From Ambrosia x helenae (lineage: Eukaryota > Streptophyta > Magnoliopsida > Asterales > Asteraceae): a stretch of 64,000 nt of DNA. The translations under genes and the position numbers were made by a program. The notes under the pieces are model-generated. The model was not told the origin of the DNA and made no database searches. It saw only the letters and a list, made by a program, of their open reading frames with translations. This document shows, piece by piece, positions 1-12,994 of this stretch; the first letter of the stretch is position 1, and every line of letters begins with the position of its first letter. The stretch spans positions 6,190,799 through 6,254,798 of the forward strand of contig CM061224.1 of NCBI GenBank assembly GCA_030844895.1, written 5' to 3'.

Positions 1-545
1 GCTAATCTACCTGCGTACCGCGAATCCAATCGTGCGTACCGGAATCGGGTACATTCGCGTACCGTTCGCATAGGATTCGTGATCCGATTCGTAAAATTGA
101 GCGTACCCGATTGTGTAGAATTTCGAACCAAATATCACATATTCGCGTACCAGATTGTCGAATTCGCTGTCTAGATTCAATGCGATTCGCGAATCGGAAT
201 TAAATGCTTCGAAATCTGCAGCAATTATGGTGACTATTCGCTTACCATAGCTAGATGAAGAGTCTATTGTTTCCTTATAATTATAAACTTGGTTAGTTTG
301 TTTTATGTTTTTAAACTTGTAATTATAAACTTTTGGATTATGATTATGAAATGTTTATTGGAGTTATTTGAAAAAAAAAATATATAATGTTTAGATACGA
401 TACGGCGTACCAACTTATAGGTTACACCGTACCGCGTACCGAATTGGGAACCGAATGAACCTACCCCCTCGTACCGAATTTTAGAAATGCGCGAACCGCG
501 TACCCGATTTCGTACCACGAACCGGAGCGTACCGCGATTCATGTG
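1..545. repeat. GCGTACC-rich repeat, probable MITE-like element (left end outside window)
   Basis: The motif GCGTACC or CGTACC occurs more than a dozen times, always in the same orientation. Copies cluster in two blocks (about 1-160 and 400-540) around an AT-rich core without it. Copies are often followed by GAAT or GATT. The right margin is near the GCGTACCGCGATTCATG at about 530-545. No coding potential stands out. The layout, dense subterminal motifs at both sides of a short core, resembles hAT-type MITEs, but no terminal repeats or target duplication can be shown because the left end is cut off. Confidence 0.45.
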
Positions 546-1224
546 ACTATGGGCTTCACATTAACGGTCGAGCATATGTTTCATAAATTTAATCCAACTA
601 ATATCATTAACCATGAGTTAAGTTCCGTTTAATCAGGCCGGGTCTTACAAAAGCTATAGCCTTTTAAAATGGTAGGCTCCTATTTGAACCAACTAAAAGT
701 ATACTTTTGTCTTCACACTGACGACTTTAATTGTACTCTCTTTTCATGTTGAAATCGCTAATATCTAACCCTTTACACATTAAAATGGCTAATACCTAGC
801 CATCCACACATATTCTCCACTGACCTCTAATATTGGAGGAAGCGACTAATAATGGAAAAGATGAAACAAACAAGAAACATGGGGAAACCACTGAGGAAGA
901 TAAGGCAACGGGAAACGGCTAGGTAATAAAATAAACGGCTATAGAGAAGGGACAAGCCAAGGGTACACAGCTAAATGGGTTAGCCCAGCCGCAAGATGGA
1001 ACAACGGGGAAAACGTCTAAGGACAGGAAATGGCTACATTTTAGCCTCTGAATATACAGAGGCGGCAACATATTAGTCGCTTGAGATATATATCCAGATA
1101 TAGGTTGATAACTGGTTGGTCCATCACCATTTATAAGGCTACAACTTAAACGATTGAGACAGCTACAACTCTTATTTTTTGTGACCCCTTAGAGATTAGC
1201 CTATATAAATATTTATTTTGGCAA
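546..1224. other. Intergenic, nothing recognised
   Basis: Low-complexity AT-rich sequence with no long open frame and no recognisable repeat ends. It forms the left flank of the PIF/Harbinger-like element that begins at 1228. Confidence 0.4.
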
Positions 1225-1266
1225 TAAGGGTATCTGTAGTGGACATAGTTATAAGGCGTTTTAACC

Positions 1267-1315
1267 CCTATAGCGCCGGGGAACACCGCCCCCCCAGGCG
1301 CTATAGGGCGTTTTA
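1267..1315. repeat. Subterminal inverted repeat
   Basis: CCTATAGCGCC and GGCGCTATAGG are perfect inverted arms around a GC-rich loop close to the left end of the PIF-like element. The 16-mer CCTATAGCGCCGGGGA that begins at 1267 recurs exactly at 1602 inside the coding exon. Confidence 0.6.
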
Positions 1316-1541
1316 GGTGTGCAGGGTTATGGGCATAGCAAGCGTTGTAATGCATTGGGAAGAGAGAAAGGATTGAATGCTTTGACCGGCTTTGATCGAG
1401 ATTTTGAAAAAAAAAAAAAAACTTACTTTTGTTTTATAAATATACACAATCACACACAACACTTGATCAAATCAACACTACACAAACACACACACAACAC
1501 TTTGAGAGCAAAAGCACTACACACACTTTCAAGGCTATATC

Positions 1542-2516
1542 ATGAATCCTTTCGGTCGAGGTTTCGGGTTTGGTTCCCAAACCAGTGGCGACAACACCCG
1601 ACCTATAGCGCCGGGGACGGGTTCAAACCCGCAAAGTTTCACGAACCTCTTAAACCAACCGTATGGTTGGGACCCGAACATGTATAATGTTAACATGGGA
1701 GGGAGTTTTGGGATGCCCATAGGAGGTGGGTTTGGCCAATCCCAAGTGTACGGGTCATCCCAAATGTTCGGCTCTTCAAATGCTTGGCAAGAGTCGGTTC
1801 CGGAGACACAAGGCCCGGTTGAAGAGGAAGAGCCCGTGCGAGGCAAAGCACCCGCCCGACGCCACACAAGAAAAGAGACGGGCGGTCGTGCCAAGAAAAA
1901 CGTTATACCATGGACCGACCACGAGTTGTACTCGTTAACCCGAGCGTGGGTTGACGTGTCGAAGGATCATAAAGTCGGTAAGATATATATATATTTTGGT
2001 AATGTTATTTTTTATTTTCATATAGTTTTCTAAACGGGTACTTATTTATATTATTGGTTTGTTTTTTCAGCCAACTACCAATCCAAAGGCGATTTTTGGA
2101 AAAAAGTACGGGCAATATTTTTTGATCTCTCTGGTAAAGGAGAGGGCTACCGGGAGAACGACTCGATATCGGGCAAGTGGACCGATATCAACAAAAAATG
2201 CACCAACTTTCAAGGCATTTACCAGCGCACCCGGTACGGGTGGAAAAGTGGGCAAAGTGACGAGGGTATTTTTACAGCGGCTTTGGAAGAATACAACCAG
2301 ACATACGGGAATTTCCCGTACGTTAAATGTTGGCGCGTGCTGAAAGACTGCAGCAAATGGCACACCGTCCGCCCAACGGTTGGAACTTCTTCCTCTAGGG
2401 CCAAAAATACGAGGCCTTCAAAAAAGTCGAGGACCTCTGACTCGGTTGACCCCGAAACGCCTACGTCTGACGCGCGTTATGTCGACCTCAACTCACCAGA
2501 AGAAAATGCCTTTTTT
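1542..2516 (+). CDS. PIF/Harbinger ORF1-type Myb/SANT-like protein, 5' part (exon 1 and interrupted exon 2)
   Basis: Exon 1 runs 1542-1977 and ends at a GT donor. The intron (1978-2070) ends in TTTTTTCAG, and exon 2 begins at 2071. The N-terminus is low-complexity and rich in Gly, Phe, Asn and Pro (starting MNPFGRGFGFG). A basic stretch comes next, then a SANT-like segment, IPWTDHELYSLTRAWVDVS, and after the intron FWKKVRAIF and ENDSISGKWTDIN. This is the layout of the Myb/SANT-like proteins encoded as the accessory ORF of PIF/Harbinger transposons, which bind DNA and help load the transposase; in plant genomes they are often mislabelled as other genes. The frame runs open into the LTR insertion at 2517. 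Three pieces (436, 446 and 315 nt) add up to 398 codons plus stop with no internal stop, so the gene was intact before the retrotransposon arrived. The element family is inferred from domain pattern and termini. Confidence 0.7.
2512..2516. repeat. 5 bp target-site duplication (TTTTT), left copy
   Basis: TTTTT precedes the TG of the left LTR and recurs at 17020-17024 right after the CA of the right LTR. Because the left flank is a run of T, the exact register has one base of slack, but the restored reading frame supports it. Confidence 0.75.
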
Positions 2517-5500
2517 TGTCACACCACGTCAATAGCGGAAACACGTGGCGCAACGCTCGAAAGCATATCAAAGTCAAGATTAACACAAACTATATTTAAT
2601 TAGAAAAGATCAATTTATTAGAATGTCGAAAATGAGTATCTCGTTCCATTATTGCATAATGCATTACATAAAACGATAAACATTAAGTTTCAATGTGAGG
2701 TATTTCCGTTTATGTTCCAACCCGATGGTAACAAGGAATGAAACCCCGACCAGTATCCGACATTCCGAATTCCACCGCACTAGCCCCATATCTATCCAGC
2801 ACTTAGTTACCTGAAAGATATGTTTAAAAAGACGTCAATATATAAAATATTGGTGAGTTCACAGGTTTTAGTTTCATAACAGCAACATTTTCACAACCAT
2901 CGACTCGACTCACTTTACCGTATAATTACTTTCCCATTAAGTAATTATACTAGGATCTTGTCGATCGATATTCCGTTTTTTTACAACATGTGCGAAACCT
3001 GCACAACTTGTGGCCTTTGTAAGGAGTAGCTAGCTCCTACAAACCATAATGATGAGCAATCCCTTGAGCCCCATAACCAAACCAAGACTAATAATAATGC
3101 CCCGCTCCAAGTCGTTACTCGGTTTTCCCACGACTTAAGTTCAGAATATATGCACCCCAGGCATAACCTAATGCATAATCGACGCTATCGATTAGGGGTG
3201 GGCCTTGTCAGGCACCAATAGTACTATCCAGATATTCTTTCGGTTTCATTTCCCTGAATTAATGATTACGGAAGAGAGGACTCAACCCCGAGTGGCGTTC
3301 ACTGCTCAAGTACTCATCATACCACTTATCACATTTTATCCTTTGAAAACCTTTTCAACATGTGACAATATTTGACAAACATATCTTTCCCCCAGTTAAA
3401 ACAGTAAAATGGGGCCGTGAAACTCACCTGAATCACTGTCTGGCTCACTAGGTAGATAGCATAGAGGGTCTCGCACCTACAAACGTCCTAGACGTATAAG
3501 TCACTATTCCTATAGTGCATGTGCCTTGGCAAGTTGTACACCCAACTCCCGACCGCAAGTTATTCCAATTCCCGTTTAATTAAGCGCGTATCCTAGGTTT
3601 CGTTGGCGTTAGATTACCCTTCATGTTACAAGTTATATATTAATCTTGTTAATATTTCCTTAACTTGTATTTTATTATCATCGACTTGACGTCACTTAAC
3701 ATATAATTATTTTCCCATTTAAATAATTATACTTAAGATCGTATCGCTCGATATAATATATATTTCAACCCTCGACCCGACTCACTTTGCCGCACATTTG
3801 TTTTCCCATTTAAACAAATATGCTAAGATCTTGTCGTTCGATTGTATATTCTTAACACCCGATTCAACTCACCATACCGTATATTTATTTTCCCATTCAA
3901 ATAAATATACTAGGATCTTGTTGGTACGGCATACACATATATATCTTTGTCTACTCGTCGCGGCTTTCCTTCCCACATATCTACTTTCCCATTAAGTAGA
4001 TATACTAGAATTTTGCCGAGACGAGCGCACATATATATAAATGTGTAGTTTTTCTTGTTAAGTATATACGTTTGTTTAACGTCTTATTTGTTTATGTTAT
4101 ACTTTTCTCCCACGAATAATTCCCTTAACACTTAGGAAAGTGTTTGTTAGTTTTCACCCATGTATATATATATTTTACTTCCCAAATATATATTTTCCCA
4201 TCTTGCCGCAATGGCATTTTTCTCACGTTTTGTCCGTGTATGTTTCGTTAACGCGCCTTAGTTCGATAACTTAGTTTGATTAGTCAATTTTCCAAGTCTT
4301 TCCCAACATGTGTTTCATAGAAATATTATCCACATTTCTAACCCATGTTACTTGGAAGGTTTGTATTTTAGCCCAACTTGTTAACTTAGATACAAAAATG
4401 CTTCCAATACTTTTATATTCCCATTTATATAAAAGTATTCATCTTTGTATACGTTTCTCAAGTTTGCTTAACATTTTTATAAAATCTCTATTTTATAAAA
4501 ATCCTTATTTTAAAACCCTTTGTATTTTTATAACTTTCAAAAATACACTTTTATACAAAATACCCAAGTATCTCTACTAGTATTCACAAAAATCATCCTT
4601 AGACTTTATTACTTACATTTTTGACACCGAACTTTCCATACTTGTATTTTTGGACTAATAGTTTCTAAAATATCCATTTTAGTCCTCTAACTTTCAAAGT
4701 TACAACTTTAGTCCCTTAACTTCCAAAAGTTGCATTTTTCCACTCTAGCTTCCAAAGTTAACATTTTTCACTCAAAATAGTAAACTTTGAAGATTCAACT
4801 TTTTATTGGTAAGTTATTCTTGTATCAAAACACTTATGTTAGTCTTGTATTTCATGTGGAAGACTACTTATGTGTGTGTTTTATGTATTTGTCCATTTTA
4901 ACAAAATATCATTCATCTAAGTAAGCTAACTTAGATTTTCCATCATCTTCATTCATGAGCTTCTAACATGTTTTACCACATATTACACCATGTATGATCA
5001 TAATAAGATGATTTAAAGTTATTCTTAACATATTCAAGTTTATTCTACAATTTTTAACCAAAACATCATCCTACTTAGCTTTAAATGTAAACTTTACATA
5101 TTTTCAAGATTATATCTCCATCATCATCAAATCCATGATTTATTTTCATATCTTTAATCTTTCATTTTACGCGTGTAAAACCTATTAAAGATTATGTTCA
5201 AACCTCTTTTTAAACCCTTCATGTACAACTTGCTACTAAGAACACATACATGAATAATAATAATCAAAAACAAGATTAAGAATGCTTACTACTAGCACAA
5301 GGCTAGGGAAGACAAACACCTTGAATTTGAGAGGGGTTTAGTGTGTTCTTCCAAGTGTTTTAGCTCCAAGCTCTTGAAACACACAATAGGGGTTTTGATG
5401 GATGGATGTTTGGAAGTGTTTTGTGTTGTTTAAATTTGAAAGAAATGAGTGTGTTCTTGTTCCACAACTTACGGCCAAGATCAAAGAAGAAGAGAGTGTT

Positions 5501-6542
5501 TTGCTTTTGTTTTTCTTCAAATGGCTAACACATGTTTATATAGTATTATCACATGTAACCTTCCATAGATTATGTAAGATTCATTGGAAGATTGTATGTG
5601 TACTTATGATCTTTGGGTGGATATGTCAAGTGTGTGTGTGTGCCGTGAGATAGAGGGAGAGTGGGAGAGATTTTGTGTGTTGCTTGTGAATCTTAATCAA
5701 TTATAAGGGATTTTATCTTTGGTCTTTCACTAGATATCAAGCATGTGCATGTACTAATGCATCATTACTTGGTTGTGTCTTGGATTTTCATGGCCTAAGG
5801 GCCGAAAATCTCTTACACAAGGGAGCTAGTTGAAGCATGCTTTGTACCATCAATCTTACACCTTTTGTCTTTTGCTTTAGCATGCTTAACATCTAGATTA
5901 GTAGGGTATTATAAAAAAAAACAATGCATGGACATAACATGGCCACTAAGGCCGGCCCCTTTTGTGGTTTAGGTGGGGTCCACAATTCCAAATAATTACC
6001 CATTGTTTGTTGAGTTTAATCCCCCGTCGTTCGGGTGTCGTTCGGGTATTTTTCGGGTTTTAATCACGCGTTATCCGGACATTAAATATACCTTTAATAA
6101 CCCTTAAATATAGTCTATTTTAAGCGTTGATTGGTTATTTAGGCCTTTGCCGGGTGAATTTATGAGTTATACGCGTATCGGGTGCGGTACGCGCATTTTA
6201 TTCGTTACCGGGAGATTTGTACAAGACGTTTTCATTTATGGTTTTGGAGTTCCAAAACTCATTATATCTTATGAAAATACCCTTTATTTTATATCCTGGG
6301 TGTCCGGGATCAGTTTCGTTTATTTAATTATTACCGGGTAATTGCCAACGTCCATACCGGATAGCTTATTCGCACATGATCCAATCAAGTTTTACCATTA
6401 AACGTATGCATTCCTATGCACTATTTGGAAATTGCTATCTCCTAAGGCCTTGATAATTAAATCACACATAATTGCATTTAATTACGTTAATCATATACTA
6501 ATTAATCTGTACGGAATTACCTTATTTTTGCCGGTTGTTACA
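2517..6542 (-). repeat. 3' LTR of the Gypsy element (left copy)
   Basis: It starts TGTCACACCACGTC and ends GCCGGTTGTTACA, giving TG...CA termini. It has four or more AT-rich palindromic modules of the form (n)TTTCCCATT(n'), such as around 2915-2955, 3790-3830 and 3880-3915, where a short AT-rich word flanks TTTCCCATT and recurs inverted. ORFs in it (for example 3798-3995 and 5402-5653) recur identically in the other LTR and are not genes. Confidence 0.88.
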
Positions 6543-6556
6543 TTCTCCCCCCGTTA
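6543..6556 (-). promoter_or_regulatory. Polypurine tract of the Gypsy element
   Basis: TTCTCCCCCCG on the plus strand reads CGGGGGGAGAA on the minus strand directly upstream of the 3' LTR. This is the expected position of the plus-strand primer for reverse transcription and fixes the element orientation. Confidence 0.7.
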
Positions 6557-6576
6557 AGAGAATTCCGTCCCGGAAT

Positions 6577-6690
6577 TCAATTCAAGTTACCCATCACAAT
6601 AGTATCCTTGAACAGGGCGGGATGTTTGCGCTTCATGAGATCTCCTGTTTTCCAAGTGAGCCCAGATTCATGCTCGGCTCACGCTTAGTG
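6577..6690 (-). pseudogene. Gypsy pol C-terminal remnant (post-chromodomain tail)
   Basis: On the minus strand a frame reading SGLTWKTGDLMKRKHPALFK and ending MGNLN then a stop (6577-6579) lies 34 bp inside the 3' LTR. The pattern TWE/K-x-x-D-x-MKRKHP-x-LF is typical of the extreme C-terminus of chromodomain-bearing Gypsy (Tekay/Del-like) polyproteins. A stop and a frameshift appear just upstream of GLTW, so this is a dead fragment. It is the only part of pol I could read with confidence. Confidence 0.55.
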
Positions 6691-9600
6691 CTCTACCAAC
6701 CACAATGTCATAGTTCAACTACGACTAAGCTCTTGGTCATCCGACATCTATCGGTTTCCCGAAATAGTAGGGCTTATTGTCAACCGGACTTCCACCGGTC
6801 GAGGAATTGACCAAAACTTCCTCAGTCTGGGCTTGCAGGATTCACCTAGAGTACCGCCAAGCTCTTACGATAGTCTGAGCTTAATCATTACGAGACCAAT
6901 TTCGATTGATATCTCCGTATCACCGAAGTATTAGGAACTTGGTCTACCACAATCTCTAAGCTTATTGACACCTTCTCAGAGTATGATTCTCCGTGAAAAC
7001 CTATTATTAGACCGAAGTTCTCAAGGTCTATGCCTTGTCTGTATGACTTCTTAATAGGTTCGCATCTCATCCAAACAGTCTTTAACCTGCAAGATCTACT
7101 GGCCATCTCTCGGATGACCTAAACCAGGTTATGTATCTATCTCCGTCTGTGAATCGACGCACTGGAGATTTACACGTATGCCCTCCAAGGGCTTTGAGTA
7201 GTATACCCGAACACTGGGATGCTAATTCCTATCACATAGGAAATTTTGGTGAGGAAGCTCATGGATTCGATCTGCCACGAACATCGATCGTGTCAACACG
7301 GAACAATTCCGTCAAGTACATTCAATTTGTACGGGAATGACAAGCCATACTCGTCTCAAATTGAGTATCCCATGCTTGTGTACAAAGTTTGTCGAACTAG
7401 AGGTAGAGTGACTACTACAATCCGATATAATGTAAGTCGGCAATTCGGTGTCTAGCCACAACTCTCTCCGAGAGTATAGGTAACTGTTCGTATGCCTCAT
7501 CTCGAAGCCACAGATGAGTACGGAATGAGAGGGTTCCAAACAACAATCGATCATCACTTGGGTCACATCTGACCCCGGGACACCTCGGGTGTCATGGTGA
7601 TGTCAAACAGGTGATCGCACCACACAAAAGTCCCCTTGGAAACCTTGTCGGGTATTCCATTTTGTTTATCCTTCGGCTCGACTCACTTTACCGTATATTT
7701 ACCTCCCCATTAAGATAAATATACTGGGTTCTTGTCGACCGAACAATCACATTCAAAATGGGACTTTATTTCCGTAGAATCCTCTGGGTACTGAATTGCT
7801 GCTTTCCTCCTGAGTAATTGTGGTTAATGGTACTAGGACGCTTAGTATGGACTGATGGAGGTCGAAAGTTTTTGCGTCGCTTTCACCCCTCAGTTCCCTT
7901 ACATTAAGCAGTGTATACATGGCGCCCGGGCCGTACGATTTCACAATCCTCGAGAATTACTAGCCGACTTAAACACCAACGACAAGATGCTTCCAGCACA
8001 TAGGCCTATACCGAAAAGAGATATACGAAACATCATAAATTGTTGTCGCAATGAACAACGTATAAGGTTTACTACGACATATCAACATGTTGGCCCCCAT
8101 TGCGACAAGTATACAGAACACCAGTAGCTACCCAAACCATGGGTATCCGGTACCAGTTCTGTTATATGCGCTTCATGGGCACTAGTGTTCTATCGTCAAT
8201 AGCAACCTAGTAAATCAATTCCGAATAGTACAGGCCACATGTCCTTACATTGACCTTCAGATCTTATGCAGAGATCTGAGTGAAAGGAGTCCTGAAACCA
8301 AAACCCTCATTCATCGAAGGTTCCATCCTTTCGGAATCTTTTATGTAAATGGTGAAATCGGGTCGTAGATGCATGCATTTAGCATAGATTTCACATTTGG
8401 CTTGACGGCTTCATGCGCTCAAGTCGTTACTTAAACAAGCGAGCGACTGATATCGCACCACAAGTAATAGTCCTGAGCCTTCCCATAAGGCATCCCATTC
8501 AATGCCTCAGTAGTCACACATATGGGCGGAATATGTAAGCCTTCAAGCTTGTCCTGATTAGCCTGGTGCCATACGCCCTGACCTGGCAGCTCATATCACT
8601 ATGGTGTCTCCACAGTGTCTGTTGAGGACCGACTATTTTACTCTAGCGTGAGTAATGCTAGTTAAAGTATAACTGGGAACACCACTATCAACCCAAGCTC
8701 GAAAGAGTTCGACTATTCCAAGAATATACTCAATGACACCAAGGTAGATAATCCTTCCATCAAAGGAATAACAACATTAATCAAAGGGCCGAGCTGATCG
8801 ACCATCTCACAATGATAGGGTAGTACCTTTATAGAGTAGACAATGCTACACGCCCTTCTAGATTTAGGGTTCATAAAATCTCTGAATCGTATACCCGGGA
8901 CTTCACCAATGCACGCCCATGGGTGGGTCCACGACGGTATTCCCATAACCATCGGTATGGTACGTATGACTCCAAATGAACCCACTGGTGCGAGCAATAA
9001 ATGATTTGAACCTTTCAACTCTTGTTAGTCCCAAGGGTATAGATCATAATATCGCTCATAAATTCTCGATACCTTCAGGTTCGAGACGTATTCGAAATCC
9101 CTTATCACAAAGGCAAGTCTCGCCTTGTCACGTGTAGATCACAGGGTTTCTTCCCGACATTGATTTGCATAGCCGATCGCTGGGCGACCAAATTGCACAG
9201 AAAGGTTAGGGCTGGGCATAGCGTCACTGGTGCCTCAGATTCTGAAGATGTACCGCTCACGAAATGCGTGCGCATATACAGGAGTCGGCACATGACTTGG
9301 TCACCTACTCAGACGACCACGAGATTCAGACTTTAGGGGTATACATCCGTAATCACTAAGGCTAGAGTGTCTAAGCACGACTGTTAGAAGGTCCGTTGGA
9401 CACCTGAAATCCTACATAATCAATGTCGGCACTACACAATCAAACAAATAGAACAATGACGGCACGAGGGGTTTAGGCGATGTCTCCATTCCGAGAGAAA
9501 CAAGAGCGATGCAAACGACAAATCATCACGTCATCGAGGTAATCCAACAGCTGTAGCAATACGCCCTCTGAGCAACACGACAGTAGGAACAATCATGGCA

Positions 9601-12600
9601 ATGCCAGCAACATATCCACGAAGCACATCAACTAGGGAACGCCACACAGGAGCAACATGACAACAGAGAAGTATGACGACAAGGCAACGCCGCAATAGGA
9701 ACCGTACGACACAGAGAAATACGATGGCAAGGCTACATTACTGCAGGAGCAGTAAACAATAGGAGTGCATCTTTGACAATGCAGCGTAACCACCTGGATA
9801 CGCAACTAGCAAAAAAAATAATGCAACTGCAGGTACGCACAATGGCTGGGGGGTAACACAGTAGCACGAATGCACGCGACAATATGACGCTCAACATGGA
9901 GAACCCATAGTCCACACTACCATAAAGCTCTGTTATGGTGAGCACGCACCCCCGTGCGTCTCAGATCACTTGTGGAGGTGGGATTTGCATTCGTACCTTC
10001 AGCCTCGAGTCTATCCTCCATAGGCCCAATGGTAGGGATGGTTGGGTTGGCCGGCGCACCAATCATCATAACATGAATGGGAACGACGGGTTCCACATAC
10101 TTTAGCTGACTTCTCAAGCCGATATTGTTCATGGAGAGAACGACCATAGGCTTGTTATGAGTCACTCAAACAATGGCAACAGAAACATCGACAGTTTCCA
10201 CTGAGGCCTGAGAACCATTGACAATGTTAGGCTTCCTAAGAGCCCAAGGAATGATAACTAGTAGTTCAATGAAAGCCTCTAAGAGAATGGGGTTAATAAC
10301 AACAAACTCCACAAAGACACATAGATGGTCATAGCGGCCTGGAAAGGGTCATAGAGACGTCTTCGTTAATGACATTCACTTCTGCAGGAGCCTCAAATAC
10401 ATCAACAACGTCAATTCGAGCAGAGCCATAGAGCAACATCATTAAGCTCAATATGGACTGTACAGACAATGACAACAATAAACTCAACAACAGACATAGA
10501 AACAACGACATCAAGCCCGATAAGTGCTATCAAACCACTGACAACAACAAACTCAGCGAGAGCTACACACTTAATAGCGTCAACAGGACTTGCTCGAGCC
10601 ATAGGACAATAACAGGAGTAACAATGTCGGGCTCGACCGGGGTCTTAGACTCGTCGAAGCTATTATGTGTGTGGTGACTGGTGTCCATAGGACCTGGAAA
10701 CCAACCTACATCTTTCCCGATAACAAGGATAGTGGTCACAACGAGCATAGCAAGTAGAGGTAGAAGGATCACGATTTATCGATACACCACGATAAAATGA
10801 AAACGATACCGACTCTGGCGAACCAGCCGAGTCATTCTTCTCATTAGGGTCTCCTTACATGCTATCTAGCACCGATAGTAATTAGCTGGAATGCCTCTCT
10901 GTCACTCAAGCGAGGCCGGTGAACTTTCTTCCTGATAGGCCACGCCGTGAGAGTATCGAAATACGGCAAGAGATTAGACAGGTCACCGTGTCCCCAACGA
11001 ATGGACCTTGTAACCTTAGTTTATAAGTCGCCGCATCGTCTCAATATCTATGGGGATTGATGGAAAAAAAACACTTCGCATCAATTTTCACCCAACAGAT
11101 ATAACTAGTCTCGTCATCGCGACAGGCTGACGAATGTTATTGCAACAAAAGCAATGGAATTGTCGTCCCATGGGTGAGCTTAATAGCGTGATCATTTTCG
11201 GTAGTCCATCATTTGATTTTCGAGGGGGATTTTAATGTCAGCAAAAAGCGTCTTGCAACATTCTGACAATCACAGAACACTTTTACGATTACGATTCCCA
11301 AAGTGTGGTTCCACTTTCTGGGATTTATGACGGATTCAGGCACAGTACATGTAACGAGCCTACTCTGGCGTTCCTCGACTGAAGCGGGACCACCAACAAT
11401 CCTTGAAAAACGAACAGGGGGTAGATAGAGGAGTCTTATGATGGCCTTTGCTCCTCAGGAAGGTGGTATGACATAAGTACCAACATGCTGAGTCCATCAC
11501 AATTCATCTTCCGAACACGATCCAGCGCTATTGCAAAGGTTGTTAATCCATACTTGAATACTCGACACACCGAGTAGTGGCTTCCCACGAGTTAATCGTG
11601 TGCACTTCCGAGTGAGTCCATCGCCATATGCCGACTGGGGCTTGCTGTTCTACTACACGCCGTCATTCTAACACTGGCAAACGATGTCGCGGTCATGATT
11701 AGTGGCCGAAATCCTGACATCATCAAAGCTTAGCAAGGCACTATGACTTGCGGATGTGTGAGGCGACATGCTGATTTCACTATCCGTCCGTGACTGTCTG
11801 GAAACAACCAATACTGTTGATTCAGACAAGGGCTATCGAGCTTTCAGGTTAACAATGATCAAGCTTCCTAATCCCGTAACTTCGATTCTGTTCTCCCTAC
11901 TGGAGAAGAAAAATATCCAACCCTTGAAGACAACCTGGGCATGCGTTAGGTCGATCATGACTTGTTCACCATGATAACACCGCAGCATACGGCCACGAGT
12001 CTCATATTTAATCCACGCAGGGTCCCGTTCTCTAGACGCACTAGTCTAGCAGGGACGCACCCTAAGTCTTCACTGGGTTCCAAGTTTAGCATTCTCGCCT
12101 CGTTCCAGGCATTTCACTCCTATGCAAGGAAGTTTTCGTCTCCCGTCTCTATCCGATGCGAAGATTTACGTCAGATTGCTCAAATGAGTAGACGTTCGAG
12201 CTCTTCCGTGCTCGTACCTTAAAGGTGATGTCGAAGAAAGCTTATTAGGTTAGCTAGGATCAAAATAAAGGGACATCGGCGAGACCTCCCATTTAACCCA
12301 TTGGTCGATCAAAACTAAGACCGAATCTAAAGAACAAGAACAACGAAGACAAGGAGTGATCACCAATCCCGGCCCTAGCGCCCACCAAGGTTACCGTGCA
12401 CCCCAAACTATTATTACGTGTGCACCCGTAATGATAATTTGTGTTGCCAGGTAATCTTGTTGCCCGCTAGTTCCGAGCTTCCTGATCCAAAACCGAGAGT
12501 TCATACAGCAAAGTCTTGATCTAGCTTCGCCTCTAAATCATAAACAACGTGGCGACATCCATTAACGCGATAGAGATTAGTCCTTCCGATCATCCCGTCT

Positions 12601-12970
12601 ACAGGCAAGCAAGTGAGCTCATCGTAGACCACAGCATTCTTCCCGCTTGCTGGTACCGGTGATCGATGCAAGAGCGCGGACTATTGTGAAGCGTGACACA
12701 ACAACCTTACTGGCAAAATATCCGTACTACGTATATGTATTAACTTAATCTTAGAAAATCGGATTCCTATGCAACATAGACATCCTATCCGCATTTTCTA
12801 ATACTTCATATATTGACACACATGGCTAGTCGGTCGGAATTTCCCCTTGTACAACCCATGTACAATTTCTTTCTTTTCTAAAAATATTTTGTTGTGTTTT
12901 ATTTTTGAAAATTTCGTTTTCGAGCCAAAACCGGTTATAGTCTAGATTTTTCAAAAATGCTAGTTCGCTA
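6691..12970 (-). pseudogene. Internal region of the Gypsy element, no intact gag-pol
   Basis: About 6.3 kb between the pol tail and the primer site has a base composition unlike the AT-rich LTRs, but is broken by stops in all six frames; the longest frames are about 100 codons. By position it should hold gag, protease, reverse transcriptase, RNase H and integrase. I could not recognise a zinc knuckle, a protease D-T/S-G, an RT YxDD block or an integrase HHCC with any confidence. Either it is heavily mutated or it was replaced by unrelated sequence. Confidence 0.5.
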
Positions 12971-12978
12971 CAACCTTG

Positions 12979-12990
12979 GCTCTGATACCA
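12979..12990 (-). promoter_or_regulatory. Primer binding site (tRNA-iMet) of the Gypsy element
   Basis: On the minus strand this reads TGGTATCAGAGC, the classical complement of the 3' end of plant initiator tRNA-Met, 4 bp from the 5' LTR (right copy). Confidence 0.85.
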
Positions 12991-12994
12991 CTTC

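Noticed and set aside
1535..1894. 119-codon minus-strand ORF
   Set aside because: Antisense shadow of exon 1 of the Myb/SANT-like gene; the plus strand has the recognisable domain and splice site.
3798..6341. ORFs in the left Gypsy LTR (for example 3798-3995, 5402-5653, 6147-6341)
   Set aside because: Each recurs identically in the other LTR at 14276-16818 and has no family features; they are LTR sequence.
9500..9560. Possible YLDD-like RT motif on the minus strand near 9530
   Set aside because: The surrounding residues do not match Gypsy reverse transcriptase, so it is probably coincidence.
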